Below, piece after piece: positions 34,101 through 44,222 of a stretch of 64,000 nucleotides of DNA (the first letter of the stretch is position 1; each line of letters begins with the position of its first letter). The notes beneath the pieces are model-generated. The model saw only the letters and a list, made by a program, of their open reading frames with translations, did not search any database and was not told the DNA's origin. The stretch is from Endocalyx cinctus. Taxonomy: Eukaryota > Ascomycota > Sordariomycetes > Amphisphaeriales > Apiosporaceae. Both the position numbers and the translations under genes were made by a program. Location of the stretch: assembly GCA_001600455.1 (NCBI GenBank), contig BCKC01000007.1:2854019-2918018 (forward strand), read 5' to 3'.

Positions 34101-36816
34101 ACATGGCTCTGAGATCGTGCCTGCCGCAGTGTTGATCCACACTTTCCTCGTTGCCGCCAAATCAAATGGACCGGAAGATCACATCAAAAATATGAGTCTG
34201 AAGGTTCCTGTTTCAGTCTCCCCGCCGCGAGACGTTCAGATCCTCATGGATACTAGAGGACAGACTATCACCATTGCTTCCAGACTTGTGCCCAAGGACG
34301 ACGATGAAGGTGATGGCGCGTGGCTCGTCAACACGACGACCCAGATCGTGGGCAGTGATGATGACGACAAAGCAGTTTCTCCCAATTCCACAATCAATTT
34401 GGAGGAGACCAAGAAACGACTATCAAATGTACTACCAGTAGACTTTTCCATATCATACCTCGCGGGAGTAGGTGTTCCGGATATGGGGTTCCCCTGGCGC
34501 GTTGTCGAGCACATCGCCAACGACGACGAGATGTTAGCCACGGTCGAGGCAAACCCGGAGAACATTTCCGGTATGCGCAACTCCCTCACATCTATGCTGG
34601 ACTCGGCCACTTCAATTGCCTCGACCCTGTTCTACGCTCAGCCCGAGCTTCGCATGCCGACCTCTGTAGGTCGCATCATTGCCGCTCCCGGAGTCGTGTC
34701 TGGTGAGCGAGAGCAGGATCTTCGATCCGGGTTCATATACTGCAAGAGAAACCTGTCCTCCGACTCTTCCTCTCCAACCGTCGCCGATGTCCTCGTCTGT
34801 GCCAAGAACGGTGAGGTTCTCATCGAGTTCGAGGCTATGGCTTTTGCCCCGTTGGATGGCGGCGCTGGTGAGCGACGACGACAGACTGCCGCTAGCATGT
34901 GTCACGAATTAGTCTGGACTCCAGCGACTATGATCGAAACGCCTTTGAGCTTCAACCACGTTGTTTTCTTCTCTGCTGAACAGGATGGCGGCGAGCACAG
35001 CCTGAAGATGCGGTCAAACGCATCAGCCGTTGAGCTTTACCGGGCTCAATTGGGGGCCAGAGGACTCAGCAGCAGCTTCGTCACTAAGACAAGCGAGCTC
35101 GAGGCCGCTGTGGCCAGTCAAACCAGCCCGGTTATAGTCCACCTCGCCCAAGTCGCCAGTAGCCCAGACATGACCAAGACAGCGGTGTCCCGCGCCTGCG
35201 AGACGTTGATGTCGGCAGTGAAGCTATTATACGACTCAGCCGACAACGGTAGCGGTGGCCTCAAGAACTGCAAGCTCTTCTCCCTAGTAACGCGAGAAGA
35301 GAAAGAAGGCGGAAACGACGATTTACACGCCCTAAGCTACGCATCCCTTTACGGATTGGCTCGAATCGTCAAGTCGGAGCATCCCGAATTCTTCGGCGGT
35401 CTCCTGGAGGTCCAAAACGAGGCATCCGCCTTCCCGCTTGGAGCGCTCCGTCATGTTCAGACCGCGGATGTGGTAAAGGTTGACGACGACGGTATCCCCC
35501 GGTCCGCTGTTCTGCGACCGATGGCGGGTGCGAGGGGCAAGAAGACACGACGGGATGAGGATGGCGACAACAAGAAACTCGTGCGTTTTTCGCCCGGAGG
35601 AACCTACCTCATAACCGGAGGTTTGGGAGCGCTGGGGCTTGAAGTCGCGACTTGGATGGTACAGCGCGGTGCTCGCCGTATTGTGCTCGTTTCTCGCCGA
35701 GCTCTGCCTCCTCGGTCGAAATGGTTACAACTGTCTAATGACAAAGATAACACCACAGGAATGTGTCTAGCCATACGCCGGATATTGACTTTAGAAGAGG
35801 AAGGAGCTACGGTCCGCGTGGTGGCCCTCGACATCAGCGCATCCGGTGCCGATGCTGAACTCACCGACGCCCTTTCCAAGCTGGACTTACCACCAGTCAA
35901 GGGAGTAGTCCACGCCGCGGGTGTTCTCGAGGACCAGCTCGTCGGTCAAATAACCACCGACGCCTTCGACCGCGTCTTGGATCCCAAAGTATCCGGGGCC
36001 CTGCACCTGGACGCCGCTTTCCCCGCCGGCACCCTGGACTTCTTCACCCTCTTCTCCTCGTGCGGTCAATTGCTCGGCTTCCCCGGCCAAGCCTCGTACG
36101 CCAGCGCCAACGCTTTCCTCGACGCCCTCGCGGAGCAGCGGTTAGCCGCGGTGCGTCGCCAGGCCAAGAAAGACGACACGAAGTCGCGGGAAAAGGTCAT
36201 GGCTATCCTGTGGACCAGCTGGCGCGGTCTCGGCATGGCCGCCAGTACCGAATACATCGACGCCGAGCTGTCGGCTAGGGGTATCGGTGACGTCACGGTG
36301 GAGGAGGCGTTCAAGGCGTGGGATTGCATAGACGCCGCCTTCGACGGCGAAGACGACGCCGGCAGCAGCGGCGGTAGCCACAAAGCGGCGGCCTCCGTCG
36401 TGGTGTTAAGAGCCCTTGAGCTCGATCCCCACGAACCCGTACCACATCCGGTTTTGAGAGACGTTGCGCCCCGTCGGCGTCAAGCCGCTTCTCCCGCGGC
36501 TGGAGCAGTGGCGGAGGCGGAAGACGGTAAGGGCGAGAAGAAACAGATGACGGGCCCTGAGCTGGAATCTCACCTCATGTCGACTATTCAAGGATGTGTG
36601 GCGTCTGTTCTGGGCCTATCAAACGCCGAAGAAGTCGACCCCTCGGTGGCCTTAGCTGAGATGGGTATGGACTCGGTCATGACGGTGCATTTCCGAGTCG
36701 AGGTGCAGCGCTCCTTAGGTGGCGTTCGCATGGCGCCCACTCTCGTATGGAAGTGCCCGACAGTGAATCATTTAGTTAAGCACTTTGTGGAAGAACTTGG
36801 GAAGGGTGGTAAATGA
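31111..36816 (+). CDS. Partially reducing iterative type I PKS, 6-methylsalicylic acid synthase (YanA/MacA-type)
   Basis: A single exon of 1901 residues, starting at ATG 31111; it is intronless. Domain order is KS, AT, TH/DH-like, KR, ACP. KS starts near residue 63 (DIAIIGMACR) with active Cys233 (DAACAAS), His368 (EAHATSTPIGDP) and His410 (KSNIGHLEAG). AT has FSGHGAHWPEMG and active Ser689 (GHSLGEAA). The dehydratase-like domain has HPLHGSEIVP with His995; in 6-MSA synthases this region acts as a thioester hydrolase that releases the product. KR has TYLITGGLGALG near residue 1500 and QASYASANAFLDAL. The ACP attachment Ser1855 is in MGMDSVM. There is no methyltransferase, enoyl reductase or thioesterase. 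The product is expected to be 6-methylsalicylic acid from one acetyl and three malonyl units, with the single ketoreduction typical of the family. Confidence 0.95.
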   Translation: MEGIKNLLSDTIRTPSSSAVSTLGTGSPQATGLPSSTPDSSLLPSVDGDNLPENADNGDDDRDIAIIGMACRVPGGNNSPSQLWDYLMNKGDAAGDMPAFRWEPYKARHPHNADVLARTTSKGYFVEDIADFDAGFFSVSPREAEQMDPQQRIALEVAWEALEDAGIVPQRLSGTDTSVYMGVNSDDYAKLVLEDLPHVGAHMGVGTAYCGIPSRISYLLNLMGPSIAIDAACAASLVAVHQARQAILAGETQLALAGGVNALLGPGLTRVLDEAGAISADGRCRSFDDSASGYGRGEGAGLVVMKRLSQAIADGDRIHAVIKGSAVAADGKTLGIMAPNPVAQRMVAAKALKDARVSAESIVYIEAHATSTPIGDPSEMEALARVYGDAVRPAGAEPCLVGSIKSNIGHLEAGAGVMGLIKAVMVLKNGMVPPQANLNTLNRKIPWETNMLKPCTEPTTLPRHWTLERARAAVASYGYSGTVSHAILEAAPPSYRVHSDDTTNEIDDKSEKVVNLFLSAPQESRLPAAAASLAQWLETEGSNVSLDDVATTLASRRSHHKYRAAITAESKSEAIRLLQQLSKGRDDPFISRGSLSGTGVVWVFSGHGAHWPEMGRELYVTEPAFAAVVREVDPIVSCEMGFSPTEALMSGSFMDRSDQIQVMTFIMHVGLATVLKNRAGPPDAVIGHSLGEAAAAVAVGALRLDEGMRVVCRRARLYQQVMGAGAMLLASVPIEDETLTAVLADHPDVTVAIDTSPSSCVLSGPKDSVETLAKELTQREIRHFSVRSDIAFHSPMLHKLAEPLRKSLSNELCPETPKITLYSTSSPDPRDPGLCGVEYWIRNMVEPVLLRGAIKAAAADGYRAFVEVSSHPIVAHSVTETLSDAGYADCVVVPTMLRKKPAVKQIMAGVGKLHSFGCPVADTQPSNRSWAADLPTTQWVHKTYWREVAKLPTVAATHDANSNHLLGSRNDIWGRGEVLFLTRLDEKNKPFPGKHPLHGSEIVPAAVLIHTFLVAAKSNGPEDHIKNMSLKVPVSVSPPRDVQILMDTRGQTITIASRLVPKDDDEGDGAWLVNTTTQIVGSDDDDKAVSPNSTINLEETKKRLSNVLPVDFSISYLAGVGVPDMGFPWRVVEHIANDDEMLATVEANPENISGMRNSLTSMLDSATSIASTLFYAQPELRMPTSVGRIIAAPGVVSGEREQDLRSGFIYCKRNLSSDSSSPTVADVLVCAKNGEVLIEFEAMAFAPLDGGAGERRRQTAASMCHELVWTPATMIETPLSFNHVVFFSAEQDGGEHSLKMRSNASAVELYRAQLGARGLSSSFVTKTSELEAAVASQTSPVIVHLAQVASSPDMTKTAVSRACETLMSAVKLLYDSADNGSGGLKNCKLFSLVTREEKEGGNDDLHALSYASLYGLARIVKSEHPEFFGGLLEVQNEASAFPLGALRHVQTADVVKVDDDGIPRSAVLRPMAGARGKKTRRDEDGDNKKLVRFSPGGTYLITGGLGALGLEVATWMVQRGARRIVLVSRRALPPRSKWLQLSNDKDNTTGMCLAIRRILTLEEEGATVRVVALDISASGADAELTDALSKLDLPPVKGVVHAAGVLEDQLVGQITTDAFDRVLDPKVSGALHLDAAFPAGTLDFFTLFSSCGQLLGFPGQASYASANAFLDALAEQRLAAVRRQAKKDDTKSREKVMAILWTSWRGLGMAASTEYIDAELSARGIGDVTVEEAFKAWDCIDAAFDGEDDAGSSGGSHKAAASVVVLRALELDPHEPVPHPVLRDVAPRRRQAASPAAGAVAEAEDGKGEKKQMTGPELESHLMSTIQGCVASVLGLSNAEEVDPSVALAEMGMDSVMTVHFRVEVQRSLGGVRMAPTLVWKCPTVNHLVKHFVEELGKGGK

Positions 36817-39800
36817 TTGATCAATTAGGAGAAAGCGATGATTTTATTAACTATATTTCTTTATGTCACTTAACTATCCATAAGGCGCGGTTTGGTTTCT
36901 TTTTTTTTTTTTTTCTCCTTCTACGAGTAGAGAGGTCGTTCAAACAGAATGTAAGATATACCTGATAGAAATAGATAGATATAGATGAAGCAAGACTATA
37001 TACAGTTCTTTTTGTTATTGTACACACCATTTCCACACTGCACTTGCGACGTTTTTGCAGTGAGATCAATCAACGTGAGATGCACCTTACAACTTACATA
37101 AGTGAAAATATTGATCGGAGTTGTGCGAGAGTACCGGTACTGACTACTCGATTATATGAGACTTATTGTACATAATACTTATTATACTTATTATACTTAT
37201 TATACTTATTATACTTATTATACTTATTATACATGATGCACCGCTTGGGCTCACATGACGTCCCAGCCAGTTGGGTGGTATTCCATGTGGCCAGAATGAA
37301 GGATTGTGGCGGGTGGGACGTGCGTCCTGACATGATACTACCAAACTATACTGCTATATATTACATAGTAATTAGATAATTCATAGTTAGTTGGGGCTCC
37401 CACTTACATGGTTAGTTAATAGGAGCAAGCTGTTAGACCCCCAACCCCCAGTTTCTCTGTGTGCTGTTTTCTCTCCCTTTCAGGATTCAATGACACCTGA
37501 CATCTCGTGTACCAACTGTCGGACCCTATATTTCCGAAGCCACCTTATCTTCGATAGCTTAGGTGAGAGCTCTGGTTAATGGATGGTGTGCTTACTTCAT
37601 ATTTCTATCCAGTGGGTTGGTTCGCTTAGTTATGCTCTGCTTGACAGCCACGTTTTGGCTGACTGTGCGCCCTCAGTACAGTGTGCCTCATGCACACCAC
37701 CATCGATGGATTCTTGTCACGAATCCCTTATCTCTAAGACGGTGTGATCTCCCGTTCGCAGGGTCCGGATACAAGGTGAGCTTGAGCCTTAGAAGAAGCA
37801 CCCAAAGTCCTACTCAATTTCAAATCAAGGGTGAAAGTGGAGAACTGACAAGGGGTGCCTTGAAGGAACGGGGACGACACATGGTATCAGTTGTATTAGA
37901 ATACTACGCTACACTATATCTGGGAGGAGATCTGATAATCCCGAGCCACATACCTGGTAACGTCCTAGATGCAAGTTTCCGGGATTTGCTTATTTTTATT
38001 CCGTAATTAACCTTAAACGGTAAAGCTTCAACATAGCGTCCCGCAAATTTACGTCTATATACACTTTGGTATCAAGGCTAAGGCGCGGCCAGATAGGCCG
38101 CCGCAGACAACGATACCGGGTCTAATTCTGAGTGGGCTGGTTATCGCCGCCGCACTGACATTACCCTATGAAGGGATTGTTTACTCTAAGCAAGAACTTT
38201 AGAGTACAAAGTTCATCCTATGTATATGTAGATGAGATGGACTCAGACTATGTTCCACTTGCTATTTTTACGTATTTTAGCAGAAGAGACTCGGGTCTAC
38301 GCTCGTATAGATTAAATAATCCAATAGACTGCATATCATGCTTCCTATGTATCTGAAATAAGTCCCACGTTATTAGTAGTATACAGTATTGTGTCGTATA
38401 ATTAGTGCCAGTGTAGCTTCATTAGTATCTAACCTCGTATATGCGCGTACATCCGTCGGGACAGGTTATAAGCTGATCAGAAAAGAAAAGAAAATAAGAC
38501 GCAGCTTATACTCCGTAGAGCGGGTGCAAATAAGCAAATCGACGCTGAGTTGGAGCCTCATCACGAATACATAACGTATAAGTCTTATTCCGCCCTGGTC
38601 GAAACAGATAAACTTGGCAGACTAGGGGTAAGGTTAGGTGTCGTACTGTGTACTTGGTGTGATGGGTAAAAGAGGTAATGTGGGCCGGTACCGAATAAGG
38701 CCAGGGTCGTTCTGCTATATAATTTATTAGTGAATCTACCGCCTGTTGGTATATTTTTATGAAAACGCGTAGGGGAAAACCCACGCCTCGCAGGGGAAAA
38801 CCCATGCCTCGCCCGCCCCACGAGTACCTGACAGGGTTACCTTTCTTTCGGTCGCAACCACAGTATACAGATTTTTAGATCTTGGCCAATCCACGACAAG
38901 GAATGACATAAACATAATATATAATAGTGCTCGTTACACGTAAGTGCGGTCCGATGCACTGCACTAGAAAAGGATCAGCATATTACGAAATCCTTTCCGA
39001 AGTATCCGACCTGGGTGGCCCCGTAGCGCACGCTTTTTATCTTGATCCTTATATGGAGACAAAGTAGTGTAGAGGCTGACTTACTACACTTTGATACCAT
39101 ATTATTTTTATCCACGAGATACCCTTGTCATAGAAAAAAACCCTTCAAAAGCCTGGGGGGATAAGCTGGGTCGGGCCTGGGCCTGGGCTTATCTTTTATA
39201 TTGACTTAAGCTACATATGGTGTAGTGTCGCTAGAAGACCCTTAACTCAGACTGTCAGTACTTGATACTTGGCTGTCAACTATCGGACCTAATGCTTAGG
39301 ACATAGCTCCGTTGAGCCAATCAATCGTTACTTTAGACCTGTTCCCACGCCTTTACGACGAGATCATGTACGATTTTCCCAAAAAGATTACATATACGGT
39401 CATGTTTCCTAAAAGAGTACTGACATATACTTCACTCCGAAGAGCTTCGTAAGAAGTTTGTTTAAGTCATCGTCCTGACCCATAGTTGTCATTCGGGGGA
39501 ATTATGGCGTAAGTAGCGTAGGTATTTGAGGAGTGGATTAAATGTCACGATATGGTAATTATACCACGATATAACCTTGGAATCATGGTATGCAGCTTTG
39601 GAAAGTGTTGAGTAAGAAGATAAAAATATGACAATTTTGTAATTGGTGGGAGAATACAGGATTACTTTTAATCTCATTAACCTTAAATCCGAGCGTGTGC
39701 CTCGCCCGGGAGTTTTTAATTCAATTAGAAAACGTTTGCTTCATATCTGTGCCGCGATCCTACTCGCCAGCTTGCTTTGACTCACCACCTGAGCAAATCA

Positions 39801-40829
39801 TAAGCTGATGTTAAGCGAATTAGAATCTAAAGCGACAGAGAGCGAGAAGCGAGTTGTGGAGAAAGTGTCAGCTTGCAGCTTACGAAAGAGCCTACGTTTT
39901 ACATGCAGCCCTGTTTGTGCGAGATACGCCACTTCAAGACACCCAGCCAGCCAGCTTATACATACATCCTAGATAGTAATATGTAAAGGCTCGATACCCC
40001 TATTCCGTTATATGCTCAAGCTAGGTCATATATAGTTAGTTTGGTATGCCCGAGATGCATTTATATGTACGTACCGGGTATGGTACATGGTATACTCAAG
40101 TATCGAGAAAACTCGAATTGCTTAGCAAATATTCCGCCGTTCGAACGGACTTTTGACTCGGACCTTTGACTCATTTCAAAAAGGACAACTTCAAGATATC
40201 AAGTTGCTATGTTTACTTGATTTTGTACAAATTAGGCTGCTTTCCGGGCTATATTTATATCTTTTTATAAAATGGTAGAACGTACCGAATAATACAGCGT
40301 ACAAGATCCGAGATACTCAAGCTCGGAAATACGAATACGAAAATAGCTCATACTTTCTCAACAATATATTCGCTTAACCAGTATAGTGCCTTGAAAGTTA
40401 TTAAAGAGCTGTAAAGAGGCCCTGTACGGAGTATATTATGTTTGATCAGCCTGCCCTGTCTGCCTATCTTTTTGCCTTAGGTGCCTACGCACGTAGCGTA
40501 GGTGATAGCTGCATTACCTACAGTAGTGTAGATAGATTGTCTTATCTATGGAACATCGGAACTTTTGCTTTATTCATCGGAATTAGTTCTTACCGCTTGT
40601 GCTTATTCATAACACAGGGGAATTTAAAGTAGCGCATGCCGTCATCTTGTAGTTCAGTGGCCAAATGGCCTATCGGTACGAAGTAATACGTGTATCTTTT
40701 CATACTATTGGACATCTCGTAAGCTCTAAGCTCACCAACCCATCCCGTAGTTAATACTTACTTCACCAAACTGTCAGCACCACCAGCTTTGTCCGCTATA
40801 TTTTATTCTGTCATTCATCTAGAATAACG

Positions 40830-40864
<35 letters not shown>

Positions 40865-41329
40865 GACAGCGTCTTACTTGGAAATATCCGACCCTTGATT
40901 AGAATTTTTGTTACAAGAAATTCGGTTCGGTGTACTTTTTGACATCCCGACAGCTTATTGCGTTAACGTGTTAGCACCAATTATGTGTCGCAAAGTTTGC
41001 GAGGGGCACAGTTAATAACATCCATACAGCAAGGAATTGAATCCATCACAGCCTGGAACGAATCTGCGGGTTCATCTGTGTACCAGTTCCTTCGTCTCTC
41101 TAGCTTCCTTGTTTTTATTATCTTGAAATTCTTTTTTTGCCAAAAGTCATGCTATAAGTTTTAAACAACCCACGCCACTGCGAAAATAGTCACTTTTTCG
41201 AAAACAATTCTATCTAGAATTATTTTATTTTAATCGAGCCTCATTACCCGTTGGATTTCGTTTTTTTTTTTTTTTTTTTTCATTGTCTAGTCTATCGTTT
41301 TTTTCCCCCCCCCAACTAGACCCGAAGCC
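36817..41329. other. AT-rich gene desert at the right edge of the PKS cluster
   Basis: 4.5 kb with no supported gene. Frames are short and motif-free. It contains the 9-bp tandem array at 37174-37231, a short direct repeat at 38768-38810 (two copies of AGGGGAAAACCCA followed by GCCTCGC), a poly-A run near 40831-40854 and a poly-T run near 41260-41280. There is no TCGGCCGA site. The composition is consistent with RIP-affected sequence, though no clear element is recognised. Confidence 0.6.
37174..37231. repeat. 9-bp tandem repeat (ATACTTATT)n
   Basis: About six near-perfect copies of a 9-base TA-rich unit in the gene desert. Confidence 0.85.
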
Positions 41330-44222
41330 ATGGGTACCAATGGCCGCACGGTAACTCGGATGAGACCGTCCTTTACCTGTGTTCCGTGCAGGCGTAGAAA
41401 GGTATTGAAGAACAACCCTCCGCTCTCGGTCATATGCTAATCCCCGCATCAGGTAAAATGCGACAAGCAAAAGCCAGGTTGTCAACAGTGTGTCAAAGCG
41501 GACGTCGTCTGCTTTTACGACACCATCGCAACTGGGGCAACAAACTCTTCACAACAAAATGCATTACCGACACCTACGTCGTCGTCAAAAAGACGGCGAG
41601 TATCCCCGGAGCGGGACGATACCGCAGGCTGCAACGAACGCAGCCCAGCTGAGAAACACGACGTAGAGATACCGGGAGGAAATACCCCCTTCCTAGAATT
41701 TGTAGGGAACGATGTGGCTATGGCTAGCGACTTGGGAAACCACAGTCGCGTCACGCCAGAATCGTACACAAACTCCGATTACATGCTAGATGGAGCGACG
41801 TCGGATTATTTTCATGAAATCGATACTCTTCACACTTTTCCGCACTCGGATTCAGGGTTTGACTCTCACGCATCTACTCTACTACCCACCCCACCTCTAT
41901 TCATCGATAATGTTCAAAGTACAGGTTGGGGGGAGTGCCCCACAGATCTTAGTTCCTTATTTAACCATAACTCCCATATCTTAAATCCGCCGCTCCAAAC
42001 ATGGTCTCCGCCACCGTCGGTGGCGGCGCCATTACCATTTGAGGCGGAAAGGAGTATGAACAGCTTAAACACACCTCAACAGCAACGGTCCGGCAGCGAA
42101 CCTCCGCGCCGCTCCGCGGGCCCGGCATTCTGGACGTTTTTCGGCGGTTCAGCCGGCGATAGCAAAAATCACATCGACGGCGAGCGTTTCCGGCAAGCGC
42201 AACAAAAAAAATATTTGGACCGAAAACTTTGCTCGCGTCGCCTCTCGAAGCTTCACCAGATGGCACGCACCGTACCCCCCAAGGCGCTATGCGACGTGTT
42301 ATTACGATCGTTCCTGATCGGCGTGCACCCGCTGGTACCTCTCCTCGATGTCGAGACGCTGCGTGCCCAATACGACGACTTTTGGAACCAGCGTAGTCAG
42401 GAGCGGTCACTGGTCCATGGTGAATACGACTTTGCCCGCGTTCCGTTCCTGAGCCTTCTATGGGCCGTTTTATACTGCGGGGCCGTGGCCGCTCCCAGTT
42501 CGGCCCAAGACCAGACTTCTCCCCTCCGCACTCCCGTCCCTACCACCTTTCTCGCTCTCTTAAAGTCCAAGCTGAAAAAGACGCTGTCGTTATCGTGTTA
42601 TCATGAGGTCGCCACTCTCGACGGGCTCATTGCTTCCGTACTCGCCTTCGAGTGCGACCCTAATATGGACGGACTTATAAACGGGCCCTCGGGTCTTTCA
42701 CGATTAATTCAGGCGGCCAAGACGCTGGGACTAGACTGCGAGGAATCTTGGAATGGGGGTAATAGGAGCGACGTGGAACGTGATACGGGTCGAAGGGTGT
42801 GGAAACATATCGTACATCTCCAAGTCCTAAGCGCTTTTACGTCGGGAGGACCGTTACCATCAGACCTCGGCAAAGCTGACCCGAATCAAGATGACATTCA
42901 AAACATAAGCGACGACATGACTTCGACAGCCCTTATTCTCGCCGCAGGACGGTTTGAGACCACCAGGACTTTACAACATGTGGTGGAAAAGTGTTCCGAC
43001 ACCCAGAGCTCAATGACGACGGCGACGTCCGAGGAGCTCGAACGATATGTTGTAAAGTTTCATGACAAGCTCGACGACTTTATATCTCGGCTATCGGCGC
43101 GCGGCCTCCCGGAGCATGGCCAAATATCATCCCAGTTACTCGAAACAAGTTCTCTAAGCAATCCACAGCTGTACGGCGACTATCCTCAGCAGCAGACCGT
43201 GTTCAACTCGTTTGCGCGCATCATGCTCTCCATGATGAAACATCACATTTCAATCGTCTCGGGCCGTATGCTGGGGTCCCCCTGGAACAGGTAAGAAATA
43301 CTCGAATTTAACCCATCAATTTTTACAGTATACTAAATTAGTACGTGCCTTTAGCTTAATACCGAACTGTATACTCTACCTACGTAATTACCTCCACGTT
43401 TCCCAGCTGCCTGCTTTTTACCCTTATCGCTGGCTCTTTCCGGGGAAGTGGCAGCCACTACACGAGTGTTTCGTCGTGCTCGAATACCTGAAAGGCCCCG
43501 GCCAAGGGCACGACGTCCAGCTTCTACACTATCTTTTAAACGAGGTTTTAGACATCTTCAAGCCCCGAGAGGCTGAGGACGAAGGCGGCAACGTTGAGCC
43601 TTGGCAGCGAGGTGCCCGTGAATTGTACGCGGCCCCATGGAATATACTGCGTCAAATCCACGATGATATAGAGGGAAAGAAATACCGAGAGAGTCATATG
43701 GACTCTGGCGCGCCGCTTAATAATAATAACTTCCACCCTAAAATGCGGCAAGGGAATGAGGCCAAATCCGCTACTGCTTCAACGCATAATACCAAATGGA
43801 CGAAACAACCAAGCGTGGATCATACCTTAGGTCAATCAACACCCCAGAACTCGACGACTACTAAAGATCCTCGGCCTCTAAGTAAAGGGGCCCACGAGAG
43901 GAAACGGGGAGGGGAGTACGACACGGTACCAGGACCGACCACATCTAACCGACCTATTACCAGACATACGTACCCGTCGATGATAGGATCTAGTGGCGGT
44001 GTCCTCTCATCTAAAATATCACCAAACACTCAAAATTCATCCCGGCGGCCCTCGGGCTATCTTACCGACGGTGATGATGACGGTGACTACGACAGTCATG
44101 GTGACGACGGTGATTACGATAGTCACGGTGATGACGAGCAAGACGATGGTGGTGAGCTCGAATATATATGGAACAATTTCATAGTCCTCGATCGAGGGCA
44201 GCCATCGTCACGAAGTCATTAA
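41330..44222 (+). CDS. Zn2Cys6 transcription factor with fungal-specific TF domain
   Basis: Exons 41330-41401, 41453-43290 and 43355-44222 give 925 residues. The binuclear zinc cluster spans the first intron: CVPCRRRK, then CDKQKPGCQQC and a last Cys in DVVCFYD, all six Cys present. The downstream exon 3 acceptor at 43354 was chosen because it alone gives an open frame, reading SLIPNCILYLRNYLHVSQLP, a normal stretch of the fungal-specific TF domain. A basic patch SSSKRRR follows the zinc cluster. The C-terminus has an acidic repeat with two copies of GDYDSHGDD and ends near YIWNNF. It would act in the nucleus on CGG-type sites. It lies 4.5 kb beyond the PKS with no cluster palindrome upstream, so it is a candidate regulator by proximity only. 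Confidence 0.88.

Noticed and set aside
37563..38006. 147-codon frame in the gene desert
   Set aside because: Non-ATG start, unusual composition and no recognisable domain. Possibly an old transposon piece, but nothing supports it.
38062..38085. TTGGTATCAAGGC, similar to an LTR-element primer-binding site for initiator tRNA
   Set aside because: No flanking long terminal repeats or gag/pol coding were seen.
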